DNA of 64,000 nt from Pseudarthrobacter oxydans (GTDB taxonomy: Bacteria; Actinomycetota; Actinomycetes; Actinomycetales; Micrococcaceae): NCBI RefSeq assembly GCF_034258515.1, contig NZ_CP139438.1, forward strand, positions 3,720,001-3,784,000, read 5' to 3'. Below the pieces are notes generated by a model that saw nothing but the letters and a program-made list of their open reading frames with translations, ran no database searches and was not told where the DNA came from. A program made the translations under genes and the position numbers. Numbering within the stretch: position 1 is the first letter of the stretch; each line of letters starts with the position of its first letter. Positions 55,561 through 63,612 of the stretch are shown piece by piece.

Positions 55561-56286
55561 ATGGCCAAGGAAAGCACGCTCACCGCTTCAGACCAGATGC
55601 AGGACCTGCTGCTCGAAAGTCCGGGTTTCCCTGAATTCCTCCTGGGACTGGCCACCCTTTCCGCATCCATGGCGGGTGCCGACGGTCAAGTCACGTGCAC
55701 CATCACACTGGAGCGGGACGGCGGATTGTCAACAGTTGCCAGCAGCAGCGAAGAGGGCCGGCGGCTGGACGAAACCCAGTATTCGTTCGGCGAGGGCCCC
55801 TGCCTCACCGCAGCCCGGCTCCAGCGCCTCGTGTGGGTTCCGGACCTGGCGGGCGACGAGCGCTGGAGCGCCTATGCCGAGGCGGCAGCCCAGGAGGGCG
55901 TCCGGTCCGTCCTTGCTGTCCCCATTTCCACAGACGCGTCATCACGGGCGAGCCTTAACTGCTACGCAGGGACGACCAGTGCATTCAATGAGGGCACCGT
56001 GGTCCTCCTGGAGCAGCATGCAGCATCCATGTCCAGGGTCCTCCGCATCGCGCTGCGCCTTCATGGGGCGGACGTCCACCCTGAGCACCTCAGGGCGGCC
56101 CTCAAATCCAGGGCAACTGTGGATGCGGCCGTGTCCCTCATCATGCTCCAGCACAGGGGCGGGCGGGACGGCGCCCTGGAGATCCTCCGCCTGGCGGCGA
56201 AATCCAGCAACCGCAAAATCCACGTGATCGCCCAGAACATCGTGCGAGGAGCCGAGCTCCCTGCACTCCCCAATGACCGAGTGTAG
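55561..56286 (+). CDS. GAF-ANTAR regulator 4, diverged ANTAR
   Basis: The 241-residue protein has a GAF domain (about 15-170, with FGEGPCLTAARLQRLVWVPDL) and an ANTAR-like C-terminus (about 180-235) in which the usual AVG(I/V)xM core reads AVSLIM. ATG 55561 after GAGG is used; a TTG at 55477 would add 28 basic residues. It lies 2 bases before small protein B and forms one transcript with it and regulator 5. RNA binding may be weaker than in the paralogs. Confidence 0.82.
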   Translation: MAKESTLTASDQMQDLLLESPGFPEFLLGLATLSASMAGADGQVTCTITLERDGGLSTVASSSEEGRRLDETQYSFGEGPCLTAARLQRLVWVPDLAGDERWSAYAEAAAQEGVRSVLAVPISTDASSRASLNCYAGTTSAFNEGTVVLLEQHAASMSRVLRIALRLHGADVHPEHLRAALKSRATVDAAVSLIMLQHRGGRDGALEILRLAAKSSNRKIHVIAQNIVRGAELPALPNDRV

Positions 56287-56288
56287 GG

Positions 56289-56543
56289 ATGTATCCCTTC
56301 GGGGCCGACGGGCCCGAACTGCCGGATCGGGCAGCCCAGGAACGCAAGGGGGCTGCCCGGCGTTACCGGACCACAGACCTGCCCTTGGAAAAGCTCTGGA
56401 TTTACTATTACGGCATCGGCGGCGACCTCGATGAAGTGTCGCTTGACGCCTACCTCCACGACGCCCTGGACATACCGGCCGCGCAAGTACACCTGATTGA
56501 CACAGCAATGATGGAGATGATGGACGAGGAGGAGCCGCCATGA
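56289..56543 (+). CDS. Small partner-candidate protein B (GAF-ANTAR associated)
   Basis: The 84-residue protein repeats the protein A core: LWIYYY at 36-41, GD at 45-46, DAYLHDAL at 53-60 and MEMMDEE at 75-81. It starts 2 bases after regulator 4 and overlaps the ATG of regulator 5 by 4 bases (ATGA), so translation of all three is coupled. No known family. It may be an adaptor to the GAF-ANTAR proteins (inference). Confidence 0.8.
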   Translation: MYPFGADGPELPDRAAQERKGAARRYRTTDLPLEKLWIYYYGIGGDLDEVSLDAYLHDALDIPAAQVHLIDTAMMEMMDEEEPP

Positions 56544-57310
56544 CAAACCCGGAACACTTCACCGGCAGCTCCGGCACGGGAAGCCACGAACCCCCCGGTA
56601 TGGACACGAGGCTGCAGGAACTGGTCCTGGACAGCCAGGACATCGCCGGCTTCCTCACCGACCTTGCCGTGGTTGCCGCTGACCGGCTGTCCACGCCAGG
56701 CAGCACGGTCCACGCCGGCGTCACCGTGATCCGCCACAAAAGGCCCAAGGCCGTGGCAAGCAGTGACGCCGAAGCGCGGGCCCTGGACGAACTGCAGAAC
56801 GGATTCGGTGAAGGCCCGTGCCTTACTGCCCTGCGCACGAAAAGTCCGCTGCTGGTCCCCGACCTGGCTGGCGAGCACCGCTGGGCGCCGTACATGAAAG
56901 TGGCCCAGGCGCAAGGCGTTGCCTCCATCCTTGCCGTGCCGCTGGATTTGGCCGGCGATGCAGAGGCCGTCCTGAACCTCTACTCCAACCGCAGCCACGG
57001 TTTTTCGGCTGAAGACATCTCCACCGTGGAATCCTTCGCCCGCCAGGCAGCCGGATCACTGAGGCTGGTCCTTCGCATCACACAGCTCAGCGAGGCGAAA
57101 GCCGACCTCTCCACCGCCCTGCAGTCGCGCACCATCATCGACATGGCCGTCGGAGCCGTCATGGCCGAGAACCGGTGCAGCCGGGAAACGGCGTTCGAAA
57201 TCCTCACCAAGGCCTCCAGCACGCGCAACATCAAGCTCCGCGAGGTGGCGGCGGCGGTCATCGCCTCCATCTCCGGCGAGAAGGAAATCAAGACCTACTT
57301 CGACGCCTAA
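56540..57310 (+). CDS. GAF-ANTAR regulator 5
   Basis: The 256-residue protein has GAF (about 25-185, FGEGPCLTALRTKSPLLVPDL) and ANTAR (about 195-250, SRTIIDMAVGAVMAENRCSRETAFEIL) domains. The ANTAR core matches regulators 1 and 2 closely. Its ATG overlaps the stop of small protein B; GGAGGAG precedes it. The last gene of the module. Confidence 0.92.
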   Translation: MTNPEHFTGSSGTGSHEPPGMDTRLQELVLDSQDIAGFLTDLAVVAADRLSTPGSTVHAGVTVIRHKRPKAVASSDAEARALDELQNGFGEGPCLTALRTKSPLLVPDLAGEHRWAPYMKVAQAQGVASILAVPLDLAGDAEAVLNLYSNRSHGFSAEDISTVESFARQAAGSLRLVLRITQLSEAKADLSTALQSRTIIDMAVGAVMAENRCSRETAFEILTKASSTRNIKLREVAAAVIASISGEKEIKTYFDA

Positions 57311-57622
57311 CACCCCGGCGCGGGCATCGGCCTGTGCCGGCGGACGTGATGAGATTCACTCGCAACAATGTTGAGGGCGATGCTGCCGGCTGGGCACTAT
57401 GGAAGGTGTCGGCCGGGCCTGCACCCAAAGAAGACCGCAGCCCGCCGGCGGCCGGTGTGCTTGGTCACATCGGCCCGGATTCGGTTGCCAACCCTTTCGG
57501 CAGCCGCCACTATTGAAGTACGGGAATGCGCTTTCCCACCTGCAGTCCGTCCTCATAGACGAGGACACGGCCCGGGCAATGAAGATTCCAGGCCGCCAAC
57601 CGCAAGAAATGGAAGTTGAATA
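57311..57622 (+). other. Gap after the GAF-ANTAR module
   Basis: This 312-base stretch has no clear gene over its first 200 bases and no strong hairpin. The last 111 bases (57513-57623) read as a possible 36-residue peptide beginning at TTG, with a gene-like composition (YGNALSHLQSVLIDEDTARA) and a TAATG link to the next start. A remnant or a real coupled micro-gene are both possible. Confidence 0.4.
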
Positions 57623-57820
57623 ATGACGTTCGATGCCAATGACTCCGTGACCCTCAAAATCTGGGACCGGTCCACGCTCCACCACACCCTTGACTCCGCG
57701 GTCAGCGACCTTTCCGCGCGGCACAACACCACCACCTGCCGCGTCGCCGTCACCTGCAGCGGCCCCAACACCTTCACCCTGAGCCTGCGCGGCGAGGGCA
57801 AGGCGCTGGCCTCCGCCTAG
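57623..57820 (+). CDS. Small hypothetical protein, 65 residues
   Basis: The frame starts ATG 57623 after GGAAGTTGAATA. The product has alternating polar/hydrophobic residues and a beta-rich C-terminus (TCRVAVTCSGPNTFTLSLRG). No family recognised. It ends before REP-like copy 4. Confidence 0.55.
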   Translation: MTFDANDSVTLKIWDRSTLHHTLDSAVSDLSARHNTTTCRVAVTCSGPNTFTLSLRGEGKALASA

Positions 57821-57834
57821 GCGGCCACACCAAG

Positions 57835-57880
57835 ACGCAAGCGGACGACGCCGGGACCTCCCGCCGTCGTCCGCTTGCGT
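57835..57880. repeat. REP-like palindrome, copy 4
   Basis: ACGCAAGCGGACGACG and its exact complement form 16-bp arms around CCGGGACCTCCCGC. It is the best-formed member and lies 14 bases after a gene end. The loop is nearly the same as in copy 3. Confidence 0.85.
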
Positions 57881-57989
57881 TAACCGCCCGCCCGGGAGGG
57901 GTTGACGCTGGCCTTTCCCTGCTCTGGTAGGCGGCAAGTAGACTGTGTGGCATCCAGGCCGAAGCGCCGCCCGAGCAACAAAGGTAACC

Positions 57990-58835
57990 ATGAGGCAGCA
58001 ACCACAAGCGCAAGCGGACGCCGCTGTGGCGGGCGCTGGACAGCCGGCCGCGGCGTCACTTTCCTTGCTCCCGGCGGCCCTTGTGTCGGCATCGGGCTTC
58101 CTGCTCTTCGCATGGCAGGACCGCCTTTCCGGATTCCTGCTTTTGGCGGCCGCGCTGGCCGTGGCCGGCTTCATCAGCCGCCGCCTCCTGGTTGACCTTG
58201 CCCTGATCGGAGTTGGACTGACGGCCATGAGCCTGGTCCCCATCACCACGGACATCAGCACCGAGCACATGGCGGTGATGGGAACGGCCATGATCCTGGC
58301 CGTCGGCATCCCCTATTCTGTCTCGAGGTTCGTCACGAAGGACCACGCCATCCGGTTCCCGATCAGGACCGGAACGCCGTGGACGCGCGCCGAAAAATGG
58401 TACCTGCCGGCTGTCCTGGTGATCGGCTATGCCCTGATGCCCGTGTACATGATCCGCACCGGCGTCTACAACAACTGGCCCGCAGTGAGCGACCCGGACG
58501 GCATTATCCGGCTCTTCCTGGGGACGAACGTGCTGGGCATCTGGGACGAGCTCTTCTTCATCTGCACCGCGTTCACCCTGCTGCGCCGGCACCTCCCGGA
58601 CTGGCAGGCAAACCTGCTGCAGGCGGTGCTGTTCACGTCCTTCCTCTGGGAACTGGGCTTCCACGCCTGGGCACCCTTCTTCATCTTCCCGTTTGCCCTG
58701 CTGCAGGCCCGGCTGTTCACGGTCACCAAGTCGCTGTCCTACATTGTGAGCGTCCACCTGCTGTTCGACTTTGTCCTGTTCCTGGTGCTGATCCACGCGC
58801 ACAACCGCGAGTGGATCAGCATTTTCCTGTACTGA
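57990..58835 (+). CDS. CPBP-like polytopic membrane protein
   Basis: The 281-residue protein has about eight membrane segments. WDELFFICTAFTLLR, FLWELGFH and VHLLFDF are in the order of the CPBP (CAAX protease and bacteriocin processing) motifs, but the usual EExxxR reads DELFFIC. ATG 57990 follows AAAGGTAACC. It may be an inactive or divergent member. It lies 29 bases before the nitronate monooxygenase. Confidence 0.6.
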   Translation: MRQQPQAQADAAVAGAGQPAAASLSLLPAALVSASGFLLFAWQDRLSGFLLLAAALAVAGFISRRLLVDLALIGVGLTAMSLVPITTDISTEHMAVMGTAMILAVGIPYSVSRFVTKDHAIRFPIRTGTPWTRAEKWYLPAVLVIGYALMPVYMIRTGVYNNWPAVSDPDGIIRLFLGTNVLGIWDELFFICTAFTLLRRHLPDWQANLLQAVLFTSFLWELGFHAWAPFFIFPFALLQARLFTVTKSLSYIVSVHLLFDFVLFLVLIHAHNREWISIFLY

Positions 58836-58864
58836 ACTCCCCAGCCAGAAAGCGGCCTGACATC

Positions 58865-59902
58865 TTGGATTCCTCCATCCCCAGCACACCCCGTTTCAGT
58901 GTCGCTTCCCTGCTGTTGCCCGTGGTCCAGGCGCCGATGGCAGGCGGGCCGTCCACCCCGGAACTGGCCGCGGCGGTAAGTACGGCAGGAGGACTTGGCT
59001 TCCTTGCGGCAGGCTACAAAACCGCCGCAGCCGTGAAGGCGGAGATCGGGACCACCCGTCAGCTGACCGACGGGCCCTTCGGCGTCAACGTGTTCGTCCC
59101 GCAGCCCTCGATGATCAGTCCCCAGGCACTGGACCGGTACGCACTGTCCCTGGCGCCGGAGGCGGAACGCCTGGGCGCCGCCCTCGGCGATCCGCGTCAC
59201 GACGACGACGATTGGGACGCCAAGTTGGACGTCCTGCTGGAGGAGGCGCCCGCCGTCGTCTCCTTCACTTTCGATCTTCCGGACCCAGCCGTGGTCGCCG
59301 CCCTGCAGGAGCGGGGCGTCTGCGTCATCGGCACAGTGACCTCACGGCCTGAGGCACTCCGGGCAGTTGATGCAGGCATTGATGCACTCTGCGTGCAGGG
59401 GCCCGAAGCCGGCGGACACCGCGGCACCTTTGACACCGCCAGGCGGCCTGAGGATGAATCCCTGCACGGCCTGCTTGAGGAATTGGCGGATCTCCAGGTG
59501 CCGCTGATAGCGGCCGGCGGAATCGCCACGGGAGACGACGCCCGGGCCGCACTCGCCCGCGGAGCTGTGGCGGTCCAGGCCGGAACAGCCTTCCTGCGCG
59601 CCGACGAGGCCGGCACCAAGGCGGCCCACCGGACGGCCCTGGCCTCCGGGCGCTTCACCACCACCTCGGTCACCCGATCCTTCTCGGGGCGGAACGCCCG
59701 CGGACTCTACAACGAATTCATGCGCCGCCACGATGGCGAGGCCCCCTACGGATATCCGGAGATCCACCACCTCACCGCTCCCCTGCGCGCCGCGGCCGCT
59801 GCTGCCGGGGATCCGGATTCCATGAGCCTGTGGGCGGGAACGGGTTTTAGGCACACGGTCGAAGGCCCCGCGGCAAAAATCCTCGCAGTCCTGCGGCCCT
59901 GA
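58865..59902 (+). CDS. Nitronate monooxygenase-like flavoprotein
   Basis: The 345-residue protein has a TIM-barrel with PVVQAPMAGGPSTPELAAAVS at the N-terminus and AAGGIATGDDARAALARGAVAVQAGTAFL with FMN phosphate contacts. QGPEAGGHRG near 180 carries the catalytic His of the family. It oxidises nitronates such as propionate 3-nitronate. The best start is TTG 58865, which begins right before the fold; no strong ribosome site is seen. Confidence 0.88.
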   Translation: MDSSIPSTPRFSVASLLLPVVQAPMAGGPSTPELAAAVSTAGGLGFLAAGYKTAAAVKAEIGTTRQLTDGPFGVNVFVPQPSMISPQALDRYALSLAPEAERLGAALGDPRHDDDDWDAKLDVLLEEAPAVVSFTFDLPDPAVVAALQERGVCVIGTVTSRPEALRAVDAGIDALCVQGPEAGGHRGTFDTARRPEDESLHGLLEELADLQVPLIAAGGIATGDDARAALARGAVAVQAGTAFLRADEAGTKAAHRTALASGRFTTTSVTRSFSGRNARGLYNEFMRRHDGEAPYGYPEIHHLTAPLRAAAAAAGDPDSMSLWAGTGFRHTVEGPAAKILAVLRP

Positions 59903-59913
59903 CCGGAGCGGGC

Positions 59914-60093
59914 CTATTCCTCGCCCGTGTCCTGCGCTTCCAGGTATCTGTCCATGGCTTCGCACGCCCTTTTCCAGCGGGCGTTCAGGGCGTGCCTGCT
60001 CAACGGTTCGGACATGCCGTTGAGCACTTTCTCGATGGCATCGGATGCGGCGTCCCGGGCCCGGTCCTGCGCCGCCGGGGTGTAGTAGTTCAT
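59914..60093 (-). CDS. Small hypothetical protein, 59 residues
   Basis: The frame (from ATG 60093, MNYYTPAAQDRARDAASD) gives a charged helical product ending DTGEE. The upstream 19 residues of the open frame look non-coding. No ribosome site is evident. It lies convergent with the nitronate monooxygenase. Confidence 0.45.
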   Translation of the reverse strand: MNYYTPAAQDRARDAASDAIEKVLNGMSEPLSRHALNARWKRACEAMDRYLEAQDTGEE

Positions 60094-60149
60094 GCCGGTT
60101 ATTCGTTGCGTCCCCGGCAGGGGATTGCAGGAGAAGGCTCCCGCACGCA

Positions 60150-60188
60150 CGACGGCGGCCGCCCCCTTTCCGGGACCGGCCGCCGTCG
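60150..60188. repeat. REP-like palindrome, copy 5
   Basis: CGACGGCGGCC and its complement form 11-bp arms with a 17-base loop just after the alcohol dehydrogenase stop. It shares the GACGGCGG core with the other copies. Confidence 0.75.
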
Positions 60189-60202
60189 AACGCGTTGTGC
60201 TG

Positions 60203-61243
60203 TTAGAGGGTGGCGGTGTCGATCACGAAGCGGTAGCGGACGTCCGAGGCGAGGACGCGCTCGTAGGCCTCGTTGATCTTCTCCGCGGGGATGACCTCGA
60301 TCTCCGCGCCGAGGCCGTGCTCGGCGCAGAAGTCCAGCATCTCCTGCGTTTCGCGGATGCCGCCGATCATGGAACCGGCAAAGGAGCGGCGGCCCATGAT
60401 GAGCGCGAACGCGTTGACCGGGAGCGGCTCCGCGGGGGCGCCGACGTTCACCAGCGCGCCGTCGAGGGTGAGCAGCTGCAGGTAGGAGCTGATGTCGATC
60501 GAGGCGCTGACGGTGTTGATGATCAGGTCGAAGCTGCCGGCCAGGTCGGCGAAGGTGTTTTCATCGCTGGTGGCGAAGTAGTGGTCGGCGCCCAGCTTGA
60601 GGCCGTCCTCCTGCTTCTTGAGCGACTGGGACAGCACGGTCACCTCGGCGCCCATCGCGTGGGCAAGCTTGACGGCCATGTGGCCGAGCCCGCCGAGCCC
60701 GACGACGGCAACCTTCTTGCCGGGTCCCGCACCCCAGTGGCGCAGCGGTGAGTAGGTGGTGATGCCCGCGCAGAGCAGCGGCGCGGCGGCGTCGAGTTCG
60801 ATTCCCTCGGGAATCCGGACCACGAAGTCTTCGGTCACCACGACATGGGTGGAGTAGCCGCCCTGGGTGACGGTGCCGTCGCGGTCCACGGCGCCATAGG
60901 TGCCGACGTTGCCCTTGAGGCAGTACTGTTCCTCGCCCTTCAGGCAGTTGGCGCACTCCTTGCAGGAGTTGACCATGCAGCCGACGCCGACGCGGTCGCC
61001 CACGGCGTGCCGGGTGACGGCGGGCCCTACCTGGGTGACGACGCCCGCGATCTCGTGGCCGGGAACCAGCGGGTACTGCTGCGGGCCCCAGTCGCCGCGG
61101 ACCGTGTGGATGTCCGAGTGGCAGATGCCGGCGAACTTGATCTCGATCAGGACGTCGTTGGGGCCGACTTCGCGGCGTTCGATGGTGGTGGGAATGAGGT
61201 CCTCAGTCGAGGACGGGGATGCGTAAGCCTTGACGGTGGTCAT
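60203..61243 (-). CDS. Zinc-dependent alcohol dehydrogenase (NAD(P)-dependent, AdhC/YahK type)
   Basis: The 346-residue protein has GICHSD (catalytic zinc Cys), GHE, structural zinc in [15 protein letters not shown], and the Rossmann [11 protein letters not shown] near residue 180. It is of the cinnamyl-alcohol-dehydrogenase-like group that reduces aldehydes with NADPH. It carries the shared element at 61328-61353 in its upstream region. It is 112 bases from the drug-exporter stop. Confidence 0.92.
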   Translation of the reverse strand: MTTVKAYASPSSTEDLIPTTIERREVGPNDVLIEIKFAGICHSDIHTVRGDWGPQQYPLVPGHEIAGVVTQVGPAVTRHAVGDRVGVGCMVNSCKECANCLKGEEQYCLKGNVGTYGAVDRDGTVTQGGYSTHVVVTEDFVVRIPEGIELDAAAPLLCAGITTYSPLRHWGAGPGKKVAVVGLGGLGHMAVKLAHAMGAEVTVLSQSLKKQEDGLKLGADHYFATSDENTFADLAGSFDLIINTVSASIDISSYLQLLTLDGALVNVGAPAEPLPVNAFALIMGRRSFAGSMIGGIRETQEMLDFCAEHGLGAEIEVIPAEKINEAYERVLASDVRYRFVIDTATL

Positions 61244-61327
61244 GGGTCTCCTGAGGTCTGTTTGGGGGATATTGAAATGCTACAGGCGTGCAATGCCGTC
61301 ACACCGGGTTCCGAGGCCCGTAGAGGT

Positions 61328-61353
61328 GGCCCTGTTGTAACTGGTTCTGGCAG
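61328..61353. promoter_or_regulatory. Shared regulatory element, copy 1 (before alcohol dehydrogenase)
   Basis: A 26-base stretch matches 62649-62674 at 21 positions. Its right end TGGTTCTGGCAG and left CTGTTGTAAC make an imperfect dyad (CTG...AAC/GGTT...CAG). It ends two bases from the exporter stop codon and 85 bases from the alcohol dehydrogenase start. Confidence 0.6.
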
Positions 61354-61355
61354 TC

Positions 61356-62591
61356 CTACCCTTGGCGGTTGTGCGGGCGGGCCAGGACAAGGAGCCCCGC
61401 CATGGAAAGCAGTGCCCCGCCAATCATCAGCAGCGCCATGGGAACGGCTGTGTCCTCGCCGCCCAGGCCCGCTAGGGGCGCCACAATTCCGGCGGTGGTC
61501 CACTGCACGAGCCCCAGGACCGCCGAACTGGTCCCCGGGTGCCCGGGTACCTCCGCCGAGGCGAGGGCGCCGCCGTTGGTGTTGATCAGGCCCTGGGCCA
61601 CCATGAGGGCAAAGAAGCTGCCCATGGCCACCAGCAGCGGAGTGGCCCACCACAGCGCCCCGGCCAGCATGGCCACCCCCGCGGCAAGGGCGAGGAGCTG
61701 GCCCGCAAAGATGACTTTCCTCGTCGACACACGGCCTGCCAGGCGGGCAGACAGCAGGGCGGCGATGGTCATGCCGCCGGCGTTCGCGGCGAACACGATC
61801 GAATACATGACCGGAGACAGGCCATTCATGCCCTGCAGGATGAACGCGGACGTCGCCACATACGCGAACAAGGCAATGAAGGCCGACGACGCCACCATGA
61901 CGTAGCCAACAAAACGGCGGTTTGAGAGCACGGACTTGGCCGCGCGGCCGAATTCAGCCAGCCCGCCCGGGTGGCGCTTCTCCGGCGGGAGCGATTCCGG
62001 AACGACGAACAGGGCACAGAGCGTCATGAGGATGCCAAGGGCTGCGAGCGTCCAGAACGTCACCCGCCACCCGGTCAGCTGCAGGATGACCGCACCGAGC
62101 AGCGGGCTGATAATGGGCGCAACACCGCCAATCCCCATGACTATGTTGAGTACCCGGACCAGCTGTGGACCGTGGGCCAGGTCCACAATGACGGCGCGGC
62201 CGATGACCATGGCCCAGCCGCCGCCAAAGCCCTGCAGGAACCGGGCCAGCATCAGGATTCCGACGTCCGGCGACACGGCACACGCAACCGACGCCGCCGT
62301 CATCAGGAGGGTGCCGGCCACCAGCGGCAACCGCCGCCCGCGCTGGTCGCTGAACGGCCCGCCCACCAGCTGTCCCAGCCCCATCCCGGCGAAGAACGTG
62401 GTCAGGGTCAGCTGCACGGCGGACGCCGTGGTGCTGAACTCCGCCGAAACGCGGGGAAAGGCCGGAACATACATGTCCGTTGCCAGCGGCGCCACGGCCG
62501 TCAGGAAGATGACCGTGGCCACCAGCGTCGCCGGGACGGCGCTCACCGCCGGCGCACGCATGGTAGTAGGCAGCATGGTTTGATGCTCCAT
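61356..62591 (-). CDS. MFS drug exporter, Bcr/CflA family
   Basis: The 411-residue protein has 12 membrane segments. Family signs are MYVPAFPRVSAEFS near the first loop, GQLVGGPFSDQRGRRLPL (motif A) and FLQGFGGGWAMVIGRA (motif C-like). Bcr/CflA members export drugs such as bicyclomycin or chloramphenicol. It is divergent from the MmyB-type regulator with 124 bases between, which includes shared element copy 2. Confidence 0.9.
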   Translation of the reverse strand: MEHQTMLPTTMRAPAVSAVPATLVATVIFLTAVAPLATDMYVPAFPRVSAEFSTTASAVQLTLTTFFAGMGLGQLVGGPFSDQRGRRLPLVAGTLLMTAASVACAVSPDVGILMLARFLQGFGGGWAMVIGRAVIVDLAHGPQLVRVLNIVMGIGGVAPIISPLLGAVILQLTGWRVTFWTLAALGILMTLCALFVVPESLPPEKRHPGGLAEFGRAAKSVLSNRRFVGYVMVASSAFIALFAYVATSAFILQGMNGLSPVMYSIVFAANAGGMTIAALLSARLAGRVSTRKVIFAGQLLALAAGVAMLAGALWWATPLLVAMGSFFALMVAQGLINTNGGALASAEVPGHPGTSSAVLGLVQWTTAGIVAPLAGLGGEDTAVPMALLMIGGALLSMAGLLVLARPHNRQG

Positions 62592-62648
62592 CCGGTTGCT
62601 GGCTGAGGGGTCTTCTCCATCAAACCGGCCGCCCGCAGGCGTAGCGAG

Positions 62649-62674
62649 GGCCCTGCTGAAACGGGTTTTGGCAG
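62649..62674. promoter_or_regulatory. Shared regulatory element, copy 2 (exporter/regulator gap)
   Basis: This copy has the clearer dyad: CTGCTGAAAC faces GTTTTGGCAG with 8 of 10 bases complementary about a two-base centre. It lies between the divergent drug-exporter and regulator starts, so the regulator probably binds here. Confidence 0.6.
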
Positions 62675-62715
62675 ACCCTCCTTACGGTTTCCCGATTCGT
62701 CGTAACGTGTCCTTT

Positions 62716-63600
62716 ATGGATAACCGAGCCGAGGTACGACAGTTCCTGTCCACCCGCCGTGGACGCATCACGCCGGAGCAGGCAGGAATTGCACCCTACG
62801 GCGGGCGCCGCCGCGTCCCCGGGCTCCGCAGGGAAGAAGTGGCCAGGCTTGCCGGCGTCAGCGTTGACTACTACACGCGGCTGGAGCGCGGAAACCTCAC
62901 GGGTGTCTCGGACAGTGTCCTTGACGCCATCGCCCGCGCCCTGGAGCTGGACCGCGCCGAGCACGACCATCTTTACGACCTCGCCCGGACAGCCAACACA
63001 TCGGGACGCAAGCGGGCGGCGCCCCCGGTGCCGTCAGGGGTCCGGCCGGAGCTGCAGTTCCTGCTGGACACCATCACCGGCGCGCCGGCATTCATCGGGA
63101 ACAACCGGATGGACATCGTGGCCGCCAACACCCTGGGCTACGCGCTGTACTCCGACATGTACCGCAGCACCGCCAGGCCCGCGAACCACTCGCGGTTCAT
63201 TTTCCTGGATCCCCGGGCCCACAACTTCTATATCGACTGGGAGCGGGCAGCGAACACCAACGTTGCCATCCTGCGGCGCGAGGCGGGCCGGAATCCGCAC
63301 GACAAGGGGATTGCCGAACTCATTGGGGAGCTGTCCATGCGCAGCGACGAGTTCCGGACGCGCTGGGCTGCGCACAACGTTCGCCGCCACTACGCGGGAA
63401 CGAAACTCTTCCAGCATCCCGTGGTGGGGCTCCTGGAACTGAACTACCAGGTGCTGGGGCTGGAGGAGGACCCGGGGCATTCCCTGACCGTCTACCCGGC
63501 CACACCCGGCAGCCCCTCCGATGAGGCCCTCAAGCTCCTCGCCTCCTGGGCCGCCACCGAGAACATCGTGGAACTGGCCCAGGCCGGCGCACGGGGCTGA
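62716..63600 (+). CDS. XRE family regulator with MmyB-like ligand-binding domain
   Basis: The 294-residue protein starts MDNRAEVRQFLSTRRGRITPEQAGI, then a helix-turn-helix in RREEVARLAGVSVDYYTRLERGN and a C-terminal MmyB/MLTR-like domain (about 105-285) that may bind a fatty acid or similar ligand. ATG 62716 is used; the open frame continues upstream without support. Its divergent neighbour is a drug exporter, and the shared element recurs before an alcohol dehydrogenase, suggesting it controls both. Confidence 0.9.
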   Translation: MDNRAEVRQFLSTRRGRITPEQAGIAPYGGRRRVPGLRREEVARLAGVSVDYYTRLERGNLTGVSDSVLDAIARALELDRAEHDHLYDLARTANTSGRKRAAPPVPSGVRPELQFLLDTITGAPAFIGNNRMDIVAANTLGYALYSDMYRSTARPANHSRFIFLDPRAHNFYIDWERAANTNVAILRREAGRNPHDKGIAELIGELSMRSDEFRTRWAAHNVRRHYAGTKLFQHPVVGLLELNYQVLGLEEDPGHSLTVYPATPGSPSDEALKLLASWAATENIVELAQAGARG

Positions 63601-63612
63601 CGACGCGCCCGC

